Assembly (NCBI RefSeq): GCF_004310335.1
Contig: NZ_SIRS01000006.1
Span: 243,865 to 307,864 of the forward strand
From: Hyunsoonleella pacifica
Lineage (GTDB): Bacteria > Bacteroidota > Bacteroidia > Flavobacteriales > Flavobacteriaceae
DNA length: 64,000 nt
Direction: 5' to 3'
Part shown: one piece after another, positions 26,179-34,349 of the stretch
How positions within the stretch are numbered: position 1 is the first letter of the stretch
Layout: every line of letters starts with the position of its first letter
The notes under the pieces: generated by a model
What the model was told of the DNA's origin: nothing
Databases searched by the model: none
Seen by the model: the letters and a program-made list of their open reading frames with translations, nothing else
Position numbers and translations under genes: made by a program

Positions 26179-27909
26179 ATGCGAAAGCAAATCAAACATA
26201 TATTTTCATTATTAATCGTATTAAACATCACGTTTTCATTTGCTCAAAACAGAAAGAAAGATACCATAAATACAGGTGTTATTGATGTAGTAAAACCATA
26301 TACGCCATCAATTTCTGATGCTTTTAAAGTAAAAGAAACACCATCAACAGAAGATGATAAAGCCATTCAGAAAAAAGAGATTAAATACAATATCTTTTCT
26401 TTTCCAGTAGCCTCAACATTTACACCAGCTAAAGGTAAAGCGGCAACAGTAGAAAAAGCAAAACCCGTAAAACTATTTGATAATTATGCTACTGTTGGTG
26501 TTGGTACATATACTACGTTTCTAGGGGAAGTATATTTAAACCATGCCATAAGTAGAACCGAAAGTGTAGGGGGCTATTTTAGTCATCATTCCTCTGGAGG
26601 TGGCATAGAAGGCATACAGTTTGATGATAATTTTTCAAACACAAAACTAAACGCCAACTACTCATCTCAACTAAGAGATTTAGCGTGGACAGTAGAAGCT
26701 GGTTTCCAAAATCAAATTTACAATTGGTATGGCGTACCAACATCTCAAATTAATCAAGCCCAAACTGATGGTATAGATGTGAGACATGCTTTTACCAATG
26801 CACATTTTGGAGGCGATATTAATTTTGAAGATACATACATTAATTCAGGAAGTTTCTTTTTTAGACGTTTTGCAGATAATCAAGGCTCAGGAGAAAATCG
26901 TTTTGTAGCCAAAGCAACAGTTGATGTTCCTTTAAATGGAGAAGAAGTATCTACAGCTATTATTTTTGATTATTTAGGCGGCTCATTTGATAGGAGCTAT
27001 ACCCTAAATAACGAGTTAAAATATGGCAATTTTGTAATAGGCGTATCTCCATCCTATGAATTAAAACAAGACGATTTAACTGTAAACTTGGGTGCTACAA
27101 TAAATTACTTAAACGATAGAGCATCAGGCGACAATAAACTATACATATACCCAAATGTAACGGCAACATACAGATTAGTTAATGATGTACTGATTGCCTT
27201 TGGGGGTATAGAAGGCGGACTAATTCAAAATTCTTATTACAGTTTTGCATCAGAAAATCCATTTGTATCTCCAACGCTTTTCGTAATCCCTACAGATGAG
27301 CAATATAATGCATACGTAGGCTTAAAAGGAAAACTATCTAGTAATATGAGTTATAGTATAAATGGTATGTATAAAGCAGATAGAAACAGAGCATTGTTTA
27401 GAAATAATGAGATTACTTTAATGGCAGATCAGCCTTATTCTTACGGAAACTCTTACGGTATTGTTTATGATGATGTAACAACCTTTGGTGTAGCAGGAGA
27501 ATTAAATGTTGATGTTAACAGAAACTTTACTTTAGGTATAAAAGCAGAGTATTTTACTTATAATACAGATGACGAAGCCGAAGCGTGGAATTTACCAGAT
27601 ATCATGGGTTCTCTGTTTTTAGATTACCAAATTAATAAACATTGGTTTGCAGGCGCAAATTTAATTTACACAGGCGAACGTAAAGACCAATTCTTTTTGA
27701 ATGATGGAGTAACAGTAACTTCTCCGTTTACTGTAACTTTAGATAGTTTTTTCGATGCCAATGCCCATGTAGGGTATCATATAAATGATCAAATTTCGGT
27801 ATTTGCTAAAGCAAACAACATTGCAAATAACGAATATCAACGTTGGCAAAATTTTCCAGTGCAGGGCATTCAGTTTTTAGCGGGAGCTACGTTTAAGTTT
27901 GATTTTTAA
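26179..27909 (+). CDS. outer-membrane beta-barrel protein (TonB-receptor-like)
   Basis: I start at 26179 (MRKQIKHIFSLLIVLN), which gives a clear signal peptide ending near FSFAQ; an upstream in-frame start at 26143 would add 12 residues and spoil it. The 576-residue product shows alternating amphipathic strands and ends GATFKFDF, a C-terminal Phe beta-signal for BAM insertion. Residues 25-110 form a short periplasmic region with no TonB box or plug, so it is closer to a plugless barrel than to a SusC/TonB-dependent receptor. It follows the TPR protein gene. Substrate or partner is unknown. Confidence 0.78.
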   Translation: MRKQIKHIFSLLIVLNITFSFAQNRKKDTINTGVIDVVKPYTPSISDAFKVKETPSTEDDKAIQKKEIKYNIFSFPVASTFTPAKGKAATVEKAKPVKLFDNYATVGVGTYTTFLGEVYLNHAISRTESVGGYFSHHSSGGGIEGIQFDDNFSNTKLNANYSSQLRDLAWTVEAGFQNQIYNWYGVPTSQINQAQTDGIDVRHAFTNAHFGGDINFEDTYINSGSFFFRRFADNQGSGENRFVAKATVDVPLNGEEVSTAIIFDYLGGSFDRSYTLNNELKYGNFVIGVSPSYELKQDDLTVNLGATINYLNDRASGDNKLYIYPNVTATYRLVNDVLIAFGGIEGGLIQNSYYSFASENPFVSPTLFVIPTDEQYNAYVGLKGKLSSNMSYSINGMYKADRNRALFRNNEITLMADQPYSYGNSYGIVYDDVTTFGVAGELNVDVNRNFTLGIKAEYFTYNTDDEAEAWNLPDIMGSLFLDYQINKHWFAGANLIYTGERKDQFFLNDGVTVTSPFTVTLDSFFDANAHVGYHINDQISVFAKANNIANNEYQRWQNFPVQGIQFLAGATFKFDF

Positions 27910-27946
27910 CACACAGTGTTACACTGAACTTGTTTCAGGGTCTCTT

Positions 27947-27973
27947 GTCATTCCTGCGAAGGCATGAATCTCA
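27947..27973. repeat. short palindromic repeat
   Basis: GTCATTCCTGCGAAGGCATG followed by AATCTCA is a member of the short palindrome family (arms ATTCCTGC / GCAGGAAT with one mismatch). It is preceded by a CTGAA-CTTGT-TTCAG hairpin. Confidence 0.55.
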
Positions 27974-28016
27974 CTAGCATAAAAGCAATTAAATAGTTAT
28001 AAAATAATTTTTATTT

Positions 28017-28101
28017 GGGCGTTCCCCTTATCGGGTCAGGCTTTCGGCAGTCGCTCTCTCCTGCGTCGAGGAGCTTCAACAAATGCCTCAATCCTTAACG
28101 C
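28017..28101 (+). repeat. dispersed GGGCGTT...CTAACGC element, copy B
   Basis: Begins GGGCGTTCCCC and ends CTCAATCCTTAACGC. It contains TCGGGTCAGGCTTTCGGCAG and a GCTCTCTCCTGCGTCGAGGA hairpin region. It lies between the converging beta-barrel and DUF3179 genes. A decayed partial second copy (GGGCGGTTC...GGGATATACGCC) follows at about 28149-28184. Confidence 0.75.
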
Positions 28102-28187
28102 ACTTATCAGCTAGTTGTATTTTCAAACGAGAAAATTATTTTGTTTTTGGGCGGTTCTTTTAACAGAGTCAGGGATATACGCCGTTA

Positions 28188-28204
28188 TTTAATGACTTAT
28201 ATCC
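28188..28204 (+). repeat. 17-bp direct repeat flanking the DUF3179 gene, left
   Basis: TTTAATGACTTATATCC, matched by 16 of 17 bases at 29311-29327. The two copies bracket the DUF3179 gene at 4 and 52 bases from its ends. Confidence 0.5.
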
Positions 28205-28208
28205 AATA

Positions 28209-29258
28209 TTATGTACTTTTTTTCCATATTTCTGTATCAGGGTGAAATTCTTTCCACCCTAACCACCAATGCTTTTCTACAATTATTTGTTTTTTGGTTT
28301 CAGTTACAATAGCGATCAAATATTCACTTGATTTATTGTATTCTAATGTGACGTTTTTGTGATTAAAATGGTCTTCAAAAATATGCAAGTTTTCAATTTC
28401 AGATATAGGATATGCTCTTGAAATTCCATTATAGGTAATACCAAAAACGGTCGCCCTTGTTGGTAATCCCTTTAAATTTGTAAATCCAGGAGGTGTTATT
28501 TTTGGAGTAACAAAATTCAATGCTTTAATCATACGTTCTCTACTTAAATAGCCTTTTCTTGCTTCAATACAGTTAAATACAAACTCAGATTTAGGGTGTT
28601 TCTGTTTCCAAGAATTCCAATTGGTATTTTCTCCTGATAATAATTCCAACCGCTTTCCTTTAAGTTTTCCATGTATGCACTCACCAGTAGCTTGTTGCCA
28701 CAAACTTTTAGTTTGGTCATCAATCATTACCATATTTCTTCTCCAAACTGCCGAAACTTTAAAATAGAGACTAACCCCATCAATTTCAGCATTAAAAGCT
28801 AGGGCACTTCTACAAATAGCACAATAAGAGACAACTATGTGCGACCCTAAAATTTTGTCGTTAATAATATGTCTTGGAATTACAACATCTAATGGATAGG
28901 CAACTGCAATTCCGTTTTTAACCACTCCAATAATTTCTGTGCCTTGATTAATTTCAATGGCATCTCCAAGTTTTCTTTCAACAGTTTTAATTTCTGGAAA
29001 TATGAATTTAAAATCGAAAAGAAAAGAGGCAATTATTAATAAAAGTGACAATCCTAAAATTACAAGGATTGTTAAGTTTGTTGGATATAACCAAAGAGCC
29101 AATACGCCAAACAGTATTGAAATGCAGGAAAACCAAATTCGTTTCACTTCATAATTTGAAAAAAACCAAAGTGATTGCTTTATCTTTCCAAATACGGCTG
29201 ATTGTCTTCCAAAGGCAATTACAAAAGCAAAAAGAAAGGATAGTATGGATAGTAGCAT
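28209..29258 (-). CDS. DUF3179 domain membrane protein
   Basis: The 349-residue protein has three N-terminal membrane helices (about 1-17, 42-58 and 63-85), then a soluble domain with the DUF3179 hallmarks: SYCAICRSALAFN, LWQQATGECIHGKL and FGITYNGISRAYPI. The Cys and His residues in these motifs are conserved, but the biochemical role of the family is unknown. It stands alone between repeat elements and is bracketed by a 17-bp direct repeat, so it may have arrived as a unit. Confidence 0.83.
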   Translation of the reverse strand: MLLSILSFLFAFVIAFGRQSAVFGKIKQSLWFFSNYEVKRIWFSCISILFGVLALWLYPTNLTILVILGLSLLLIIASFLFDFKFIFPEIKTVERKLGDAIEINQGTEIIGVVKNGIAVAYPLDVVIPRHIINDKILGSHIVVSYCAICRSALAFNAEIDGVSLYFKVSAVWRRNMVMIDDQTKSLWQQATGECIHGKLKGKRLELLSGENTNWNSWKQKHPKSEFVFNCIEARKGYLSRERMIKALNFVTPKITPPGFTNLKGLPTRATVFGITYNGISRAYPISEIENLHIFEDHFNHKNVTLEYNKSSEYLIAIVTETKKQIIVEKHWWLGWKEFHPDTEIWKKST

Positions 29259-29310
29259 TTTTCAGTCGTTTTCTAATTACTCATAGCAGTATCACGGATA
29301 AGAATTATTT

Positions 29311-29327
29311 TTTAATGGCTTATATCC
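29311..29327 (+). repeat. 17-bp direct repeat flanking the DUF3179 gene, right
   Basis: TTTAATGGCTTATATCC, one base different from the copy at 28188-28204. Confidence 0.5.
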
Positions 29328-29412
29328 CATATCCAATGAGAAACGAAATTATATTTTTTTTCTGATAAATAAAAGTTGAAATTTAGTGATAAAAAGAGTT
29401 GTACTGTTTTCT

Positions 29413-29440
29413 AGAGATTCCTGCCTATGCAGGAATGACA
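29413..29440. repeat. short palindromic repeat, inverted orientation
   Basis: GAGATTCCTGCCTATGCAGG followed by AATGACA is the reverse complement of the GTCATTCCTGC...GCAGGAATCTC family with a different loop. It lies just beyond the stop of the methyltransferase gene. Confidence 0.55.
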
Positions 29441-29449
29441 GAAATATTC

Positions 29450-30145
29450 CTAACTTAACCGCGCCAAATAATCAAAATGCTCCCCTTCTAAAACTAGTTT
29501 ACATTGTAACCCAACAGACTCACAAGCCAATTTTAAAGTATCAAAATCTAAATACAACCATTTCATTGGGAGTTCCTTTTCGCCTTTGTAGCTAATAAAA
29601 TAATCTAACTCGCCATGGTAGTTTGCATTAGTATCCATCCAAAAACCACCATCTTCATCTTCATACATATATGTAATGTCAGAAGAATCAATTAGTATTT
29701 GTCCGTTAGTGTTCAACAAAGATTTTAAGTGTTTCAAATGTTTAGAAACCTGTTGTAATTCTTGAAAAACACCAGTGCCGTTCATTAAGAGAAAAACAGT
29801 GTCAAACGTTTCGGTTTCATCAAGAATATTTAAAACTTCAGCAAGCAAAACACCTCTTTGTTTTGCAACAGCAATAGCACCTTGTGAAATATCAATCGCT
29901 TTTACTTCCAAACCTTTTTCTTGTAGATACAAACTATGGTTGCCAGCACCACAGCCCACATCTAAAACCTTCCCTTTTGCTAGTTGTAAAGCCTTTTGTT
30001 CCAGCTTAGGCATTTCAGCATAACAACGAAATAAATAGGATAGTGGTAGTATATCTTCAGAAGAAATATTGGTGGAAGTAACAATGTCTTCAGTGTAATT
30101 TCCGTTATGATAATCCAATAAGGCCTTTCCGAAAATATCTTTCAT
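29450..30145 (-). CDS. class I SAM-dependent methyltransferase
   Basis: The 231 residues contain motif I VLDVGCGAGNHSLYL (about 60-74), an acidic end of strand 2 in VKAIDISQGAI, and the motif IV region FDTVFLLMNGTG, which together define a Rossmann-type SAM methyltransferase. The substrate cannot be told. It stands alone on the minus strand, divergent from the YkgJ gene with 109 bases between start codons. The N-terminal 40 residues (ALLDYHNGNYTED) are as in a common Bacteroidota methyltransferase of this length. Confidence 0.87.
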   Translation of the reverse strand: MKDIFGKALLDYHNGNYTEDIVTSTNISSEDILPLSYLFRCYAEMPKLEQKALQLAKGKVLDVGCGAGNHSLYLQEKGLEVKAIDISQGAIAVAKQRGVLLAEVLNILDETETFDTVFLLMNGTGVFQELQQVSKHLKHLKSLLNTNGQILIDSSDITYMYEDEDGGFWMDTNANYHGELDYFISYKGEKELPMKWLYLDFDTLKLACESVGLQCKLVLEGEHFDYLARLS

Positions 30146-30254
30146 TATTAATAGTTGAATGTAGAAAGTTACAAGTTTAAAGTTTCAAATAGATTAAAAT
30201 GAGAATCTAACCTATCTAAAACATCTAATAAATCTAAATGTCTAATTTTGTACT

Positions 30255-30746
30255 ATGCAAGACATCATAAATAGCCTTCCAAAACGCGCCAAAGATAAGC
30301 ATAACGCCAATAAAAAATTCTTTGCAAAACTTAAAAAGAAACCTCCAAAGAATTTAGACTATATAATGCAGGAGTTGCATGAAGAAGAATTTAGACGCAC
30401 CGATTGTTTAGAATGTGCCAACTGCTGTAAAACCACTGGACCTTTATTTACAGATAAAGATATAGAACGCATCTCTAAATTTTTTAAGCTAAAACCACAA
30501 CAATTTATAGCGCAATATTTGAGAGTAGACGAAGATAACGATTACGTACTGCAAAGTGTACCATGTACGTTTTTAGGGGCAGATAATTATTGTTCTATTT
30601 ATGATGTGCGCCCCAAAGCATGCCGGGAATTTCCACATACTGATAGAAAAAAGTTTCAACAAATTTCAAATTTAACATTAAAAAACATAGCCATTTGCCC
30701 AGCAGCGTTTAATATTGTAGAGGCTATGAAACAACAAATTAAGTAG
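30255..30746 (+). CDS. YkgJ family cysteine-cluster protein
   Basis: A 163-residue protein with the zinc/iron-chelate-binding Cys pattern: CLECANCCKTTGP (about 55-67), a later CTFL, then CSIYDVRPKACREFP and a final Cys in AICPAA. Members of the YkgJ/UPF0153 family probably bind a metal cluster; the function is not established. The first 40 residues are basic and lack membrane helices. A strong 12-bp hairpin follows the stop by 4 bases. Confidence 0.86.
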   Translation: MQDIINSLPKRAKDKHNANKKFFAKLKKKPPKNLDYIMQELHEEEFRRTDCLECANCCKTTGPLFTDKDIERISKFFKLKPQQFIAQYLRVDEDNDYVLQSVPCTFLGADNYCSIYDVRPKACREFPHTDRKKFQQISNLTLKNIAICPAAFNIVEAMKQQIK

Positions 30747-30750
30747 TTAT

Positions 30751-30778
30751 AAATAAACTATGCACGCATAGTTTATTT
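30751..30778 (+). terminator. hairpin after the YkgJ gene
   Basis: A perfect 12-bp stem AAATAAACTATG / CATAGTTTATTT with loop CACG begins 5 bases after the stop codon. The T run is interrupted, so termination strength is uncertain. Confidence 0.5.
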
Positions 30779-30812
30779 AAGATTTGTACCTTTAGCAAAA
30801 CTAATTTTTACT

Positions 30813-31649
30813 ATGGAGGCAATTTTTGACTATTTCGAAACCATACCATCGCTCCATCGAGCGCTCATCATTGTTGGAGGCCTAACTTTTTTCTGGCTGT
30901 TAGAGGGTATTATGCCACTGTTTGGTAAACCCTATAAAAAATGGAAACATGCTGTACCCAATATTTTCTTTACGTTAACTACGATTTTAGTTAATTTACC
31001 ATTAGCTTTTTTTCTTTTAAAAACTTCAGATTGGGTAGCCGCAAATAACTTTGGTATTTTAAATTGGTTGCCCGAAATACCATTGTGGTTATATACGATT
31101 ATTGGTTTGTTTCTTATGGATTTTGTAGGCGCCTATTTACCTCATTTAGTAGAACATAAAGTTAAACCGCTTTGGATGGTACATTTGGTACACCACACCG
31201 ATCATAATGTAGATACCACCACAGCAAATCGTCATCATCCACTTGAGAGTGTAATTCGTTACGTATTTACTCTAGTTGGGGTGCTTGTAATTGGTACGCC
31301 CATAGCCTTGGTAATGCTGTATCAATCCCTATCGGTCGTAGCCACACAATTTAATCATGCTAATATTAAACTACCTAAAAAGTTGGATGATATTTTAAGC
31401 TATGTTATTGTTTCTCCAGATATGCACAAGGTACACCACCATTACCGGTTACCTTATACAGACTCTAATTATGGTAACATCTTTTCGGTTTGGGATAGGT
31501 TGTGCGGTACGTTTATGAAATTAGATCCTGAAAAAATAGTGTATGGCGTAGATGTATTTCCAGACGAAAAAAAGAATGGACATATTGGCGAGTTGTTAAA
31601 ACAGCCCTTTCAAAAATATGATAAGCCTACTATGGATGCCGATACATAA
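30813..31649 (+). CDS. sterol desaturase/fatty acid hydroxylase family protein
   Basis: The 278-residue integral membrane protein has three to four helices and the His clusters of the di-iron fatty acid hydroxylase superfamily: HLVEH (about 111-115), HLVHHTDHN with NRHHP (about 125-146), and HKVHHHY (about 206-212). Such enzymes hydroxylate or desaturate lipids, for example hydroxy-fatty acids or carotenoids in Bacteroidota. The substrate cannot be assigned. It is an isolated gene with a near-consensus TACCTTTA promoter box about 20 bases upstream. Confidence 0.88.
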   Translation: MEAIFDYFETIPSLHRALIIVGGLTFFWLLEGIMPLFGKPYKKWKHAVPNIFFTLTTILVNLPLAFFLLKTSDWVAANNFGILNWLPEIPLWLYTIIGLFLMDFVGAYLPHLVEHKVKPLWMVHLVHHTDHNVDTTTANRHHPLESVIRYVFTLVGVLVIGTPIALVMLYQSLSVVATQFNHANIKLPKKLDDILSYVIVSPDMHKVHHHYRLPYTDSNYGNIFSVWDRLCGTFMKLDPEKIVYGVDVFPDEKKNGHIGELLKQPFQKYDKPTMDADT

Positions 31650-31692
31650 ATCGGGTATTTAGTCACTACCATAAAGTAAAGCCTAAAAGCAA

Positions 31693-32970
31693 CTAAGGAT
31701 AAATTAAATATTTACTACGAGTCACTTTAAAGGCGTCCAAATCCTCTTGCCATGATGCTTTTATATCTTTTTCAGATAAACCAGATTCTATTTGTTTTTG
31801 AAGTATTGTAGTACCTGCATGTGTTGTAAAGTTGGCAGTATTAAAAAATTTGGATTTATCTGTTGCGCTTTCATATGCTTTAATAACCCATTTTAATGTC
31901 ATTCCTTCAACACCCGCATCTTTTAAATCTTCTCCATAGCACAAGGTGTTTTTATGTTTAGGGTATTTCGCTCCAAAATTAGGAACAGGAGTATACTCAA
32001 AAGTCATGGTGTCTTTATCTAAAAAAGGTGCGCCATACCTTTGAAATTGAAACTCAGTACCTCTACCTGCATTTATATTAGTACCTTCAAATAAACCCAA
32101 ACTGGGGTATAGTTTTATAGACTGATTGTTAGGTAAGTTAGGAGAAGGCCTAATAGGCAAACTATAAAAAGTATCGCGTGTGTAGTTTTTAATAGGTATC
32201 ACAGTAATATCGCATTGTAATGCATTAGCTAACCATTTCTCTCCATTAATCATTTTAGCATATTCGCCAATAGTCATACCGTGTACTAAAGGTATGGGAT
32301 GCATGCCAAGAAAACTTTGATGCTCAATTTTAAGCGTAGGTCCATCAACATAATGTCCATTAGGGTTTGGTCTATCTAATACTAGTACTGGAATTCCAGC
32401 TTCAGCACAAGCTTCCATGACATTATGTAATGTAGAAATGTAGGTGTAAAATCTAACGCCAACATCTTGAATATCAAATACAATAATATCTAAATTATCT
32501 AAAGCTTCAAGGGTTGGTTTTTTGTGCTTTCCATGTAGAGAAATTAGAGGAAGTTTCGTTTTAGTATCAATACCATCAGCAACATTAGCACCCGCATCTG
32601 CCTTTCCACGAAACCCATGTTCTGGTGCAAATACTTTTTTTACATCAATATTTAAACTCAAAAGAGAATCTACTATATGTTTATAGCTAGGTATTTCAGT
32701 TTTCAGTCTATGGTCAGTAAAAATTACTGAAGTCTGATTTGCCACAACCCCAACACGTTTTCCTTTTAAAAGCGGTAAATACAATACCGTTTGATTTGCT
32801 CCAACAGTAACTAAAGTATCATTAAGGGAGGAGTTAGATATCTCATTGTTAAATCCTAATTCTGTTTCATGTTTTCCGTCATTTGTTTTCTTTACATTAC
32901 CACAAGAAATTAACATCAAAACAAATAATAAAACAGTATTTTTGAAACAAGTAAACGTTATATAAAGCAT
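31693..32970 (-). CDS. namZ: DUF1343/NamZ-like exo-muramidase lipoprotein
   Basis: The 425-residue protein matches DUF1343, whose characterised member NamZ is an exo-beta-N-acetylmuramidase that releases MurNAc from peptidoglycan fragments. Signature stretches are VGVVANQTSV, FAPEHGFRG, SLHGKHKKPT, FDIQDVGVRFYTYISTL and GLFEGTNINAGRGTEFQF. The N-terminus is a lipoprotein signal with lipobox LISC/G at about residues 20-24, so the enzyme should be anchored in the cell envelope. Its start codon touches the TTG start of the divergent permease gene. Family assignment is firm; activity is taken from the family. Confidence 0.87.
   Translation of the reverse strand: MLYITFTCFKNTVLLFVLMLISCGNVKKTNDGKHETELGFNNEISNSSLNDTLVTVGANQTVLYLPLLKGKRVGVVANQTSVIFTDHRLKTEIPSYKHIVDSLLSLNIDVKKVFAPEHGFRGKADAGANVADGIDTKTKLPLISLHGKHKKPTLEALDNLDIIVFDIQDVGVRFYTYISTLHNVMEACAEAGIPVLVLDRPNPNGHYVDGPTLKIEHQSFLGMHPIPLVHGMTIGEYAKMINGEKWLANALQCDITVIPIKNYTRDTFYSLPIRPSPNLPNNQSIKLYPSLGLFEGTNINAGRGTEFQFQRYGAPFLDKDTMTFEYTPVPNFGAKYPKHKNTLCYGEDLKDAGVEGMTLKWVIKAYESATDKSKFFNTANFTTHAGTTILQKQIESGLSEKDIKASWQEDLDAFKVTRSKYLIYP
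32937..32944 (+). promoter_or_regulatory. -7 promoter box for the permease gene
   Basis: TATTTTTG is an exact TAnnTTTG match 25 bases before the TTG start at 32970. It lies inside the signal-peptide part of the divergent namZ gene. Confidence 0.45.
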
Positions 32971-34205
32971 TGAATTACGAGTATTTTATAGCAAAACGCA
33001 TTATTGGTGGTAAAGCGTATAAAAGTAGCATTTCGGCACCAATAATAAAAATTGGTATAGCAGCCATTGCAATTGGTATGTTAGTAATGATGATTGCTAT
33101 AGCTACAGGAATTGGGCTACAAGAAAAAATACGGGAAAAAGTAGTGGCTTTTAATGGGCATGCCACTATTACTAATTATGATAGTAATATCTCGCAAGAA
33201 AGTATAGTGCCCATCTCTAAAACACAAGAATTTTATCCTGAGTTTAAGGCAGTGGAAGGTATAACTCATATACAAGCTGTAGCTACAAAATTTGGAGTAA
33301 TTAGAACCGAAATCGATTTTGAAGGAGCCGTTTTAAAAGGTGTAGGTAGTGATTATAATTGGCAATATTTTAAAGCGTTTTTGGTAGAAGGTTGCATTCC
33401 AAGTTTTGAGAAGAAATGGAGTGAAGAGGTGTTAATTTCAGAATATTTAGTTAAACGTTTAGGGCTTCGTTTGGGCGATAAATTTCAAATGCATTTCTTG
33501 AAAGATGATACTGAAAAACCACCAAATATCATCACTTTTGAGATTGTTGGAATTTACAATTCCAGATTTCAGGATTTTGATGAAACTTATCTTATTGGAA
33601 ATTTAAGACACATACAGCGGATAAATAAATGGAAGGAGGACGAAATAGGGAATTTTGAAGTGTTTATTGAGGACTACAATGATATAGAACGTATGGGTGT
33701 AGAAATTTTTCAAAATACACCATCAACATTAAATACTTCTACTATTAACGAAAAGTTTTACTCCATTATAGAATGGGTTAAAATATTTGATAAAAACATC
33801 TATGGTATTATTGGTATCATGATTCTTGTAGCAGGTATTAATATGATTACGGCTTTACTGGTTCTAATACTAGAGCGTACCCAAATGATAGGTATTTTAA
33901 AAGCCTTAGGAAGTTCCAATTGGAGTATAAGAAAAGTATTTTTATACAATGCCTCTTACTTAATAGTATTAGGTTTGTTTTGGGGTAATGTTTTAGGTGT
34001 GAGTATACTTTTAGCACAAAAATATTTTAAAGTTTTAGAAATGAATCCAGATGTATATTACGTTACAGAAGCTCCAGTATATATTAATTGGAGTTATATT
34101 TTAGGATTAAATATCGGTACGTTATTATTATGTTTATTAATGCTTTTGGTGCCTTCTTATATTATTACTAAAATTTCTCCTGTGAAGGCTATTCGGTTTG
34201 AGTAG
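32970..34205 (+). CDS. FtsX-like ABC transporter permease (LolC/LolE-like)
   Basis: The 411 residues show one N-terminal membrane helix (about 25-48), a long periplasmic MacB-type domain, and three C-terminal helices beginning near IYGIIGIMILVAGINM. That layout, with QMIGILKALGSSNWSIRKVF, is typical of the lipoprotein-releasing LolC/LolE permeases. The start is TTG; MNYEYFIAKRI is the usual N-terminus of this family and no ATG is available nearby. It overlaps the divergent namZ start by 1 base. No ATPase gene is adjacent. The last 18 codons are duplicated, with stop, at 35883-35939. Confidence 0.84.
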   Translation: MNYEYFIAKRIIGGKAYKSSISAPIIKIGIAAIAIGMLVMMIAIATGIGLQEKIREKVVAFNGHATITNYDSNISQESIVPISKTQEFYPEFKAVEGITHIQAVATKFGVIRTEIDFEGAVLKGVGSDYNWQYFKAFLVEGCIPSFEKKWSEEVLISEYLVKRLGLRLGDKFQMHFLKDDTEKPPNIITFEIVGIYNSRFQDFDETYLIGNLRHIQRINKWKEDEIGNFEVFIEDYNDIERMGVEIFQNTPSTLNTSTINEKFYSIIEWVKIFDKNIYGIIGIMILVAGINMITALLVLILERTQMIGILKALGSSNWSIRKVFLYNASYLIVLGLFWGNVLGVSILLAQKYFKVLEMNPDVYYVTEAPVYINWSYILGLNIGTLLLCLLMLLVPSYIITKISPVKAIRFE

Positions 34206-34349
34206 TTTGTGTGTGTTTTGTTAATGATATTCTTCATGCCTTTATGATTTATGTAGCTCATTAATAAGTGTTTAGAAAGTAATGTGATGTTATTCTATAT
34301 ACCCATAATAAGTGTTTTAACGCTATCTTATCAATATAAATAGTCTTTA

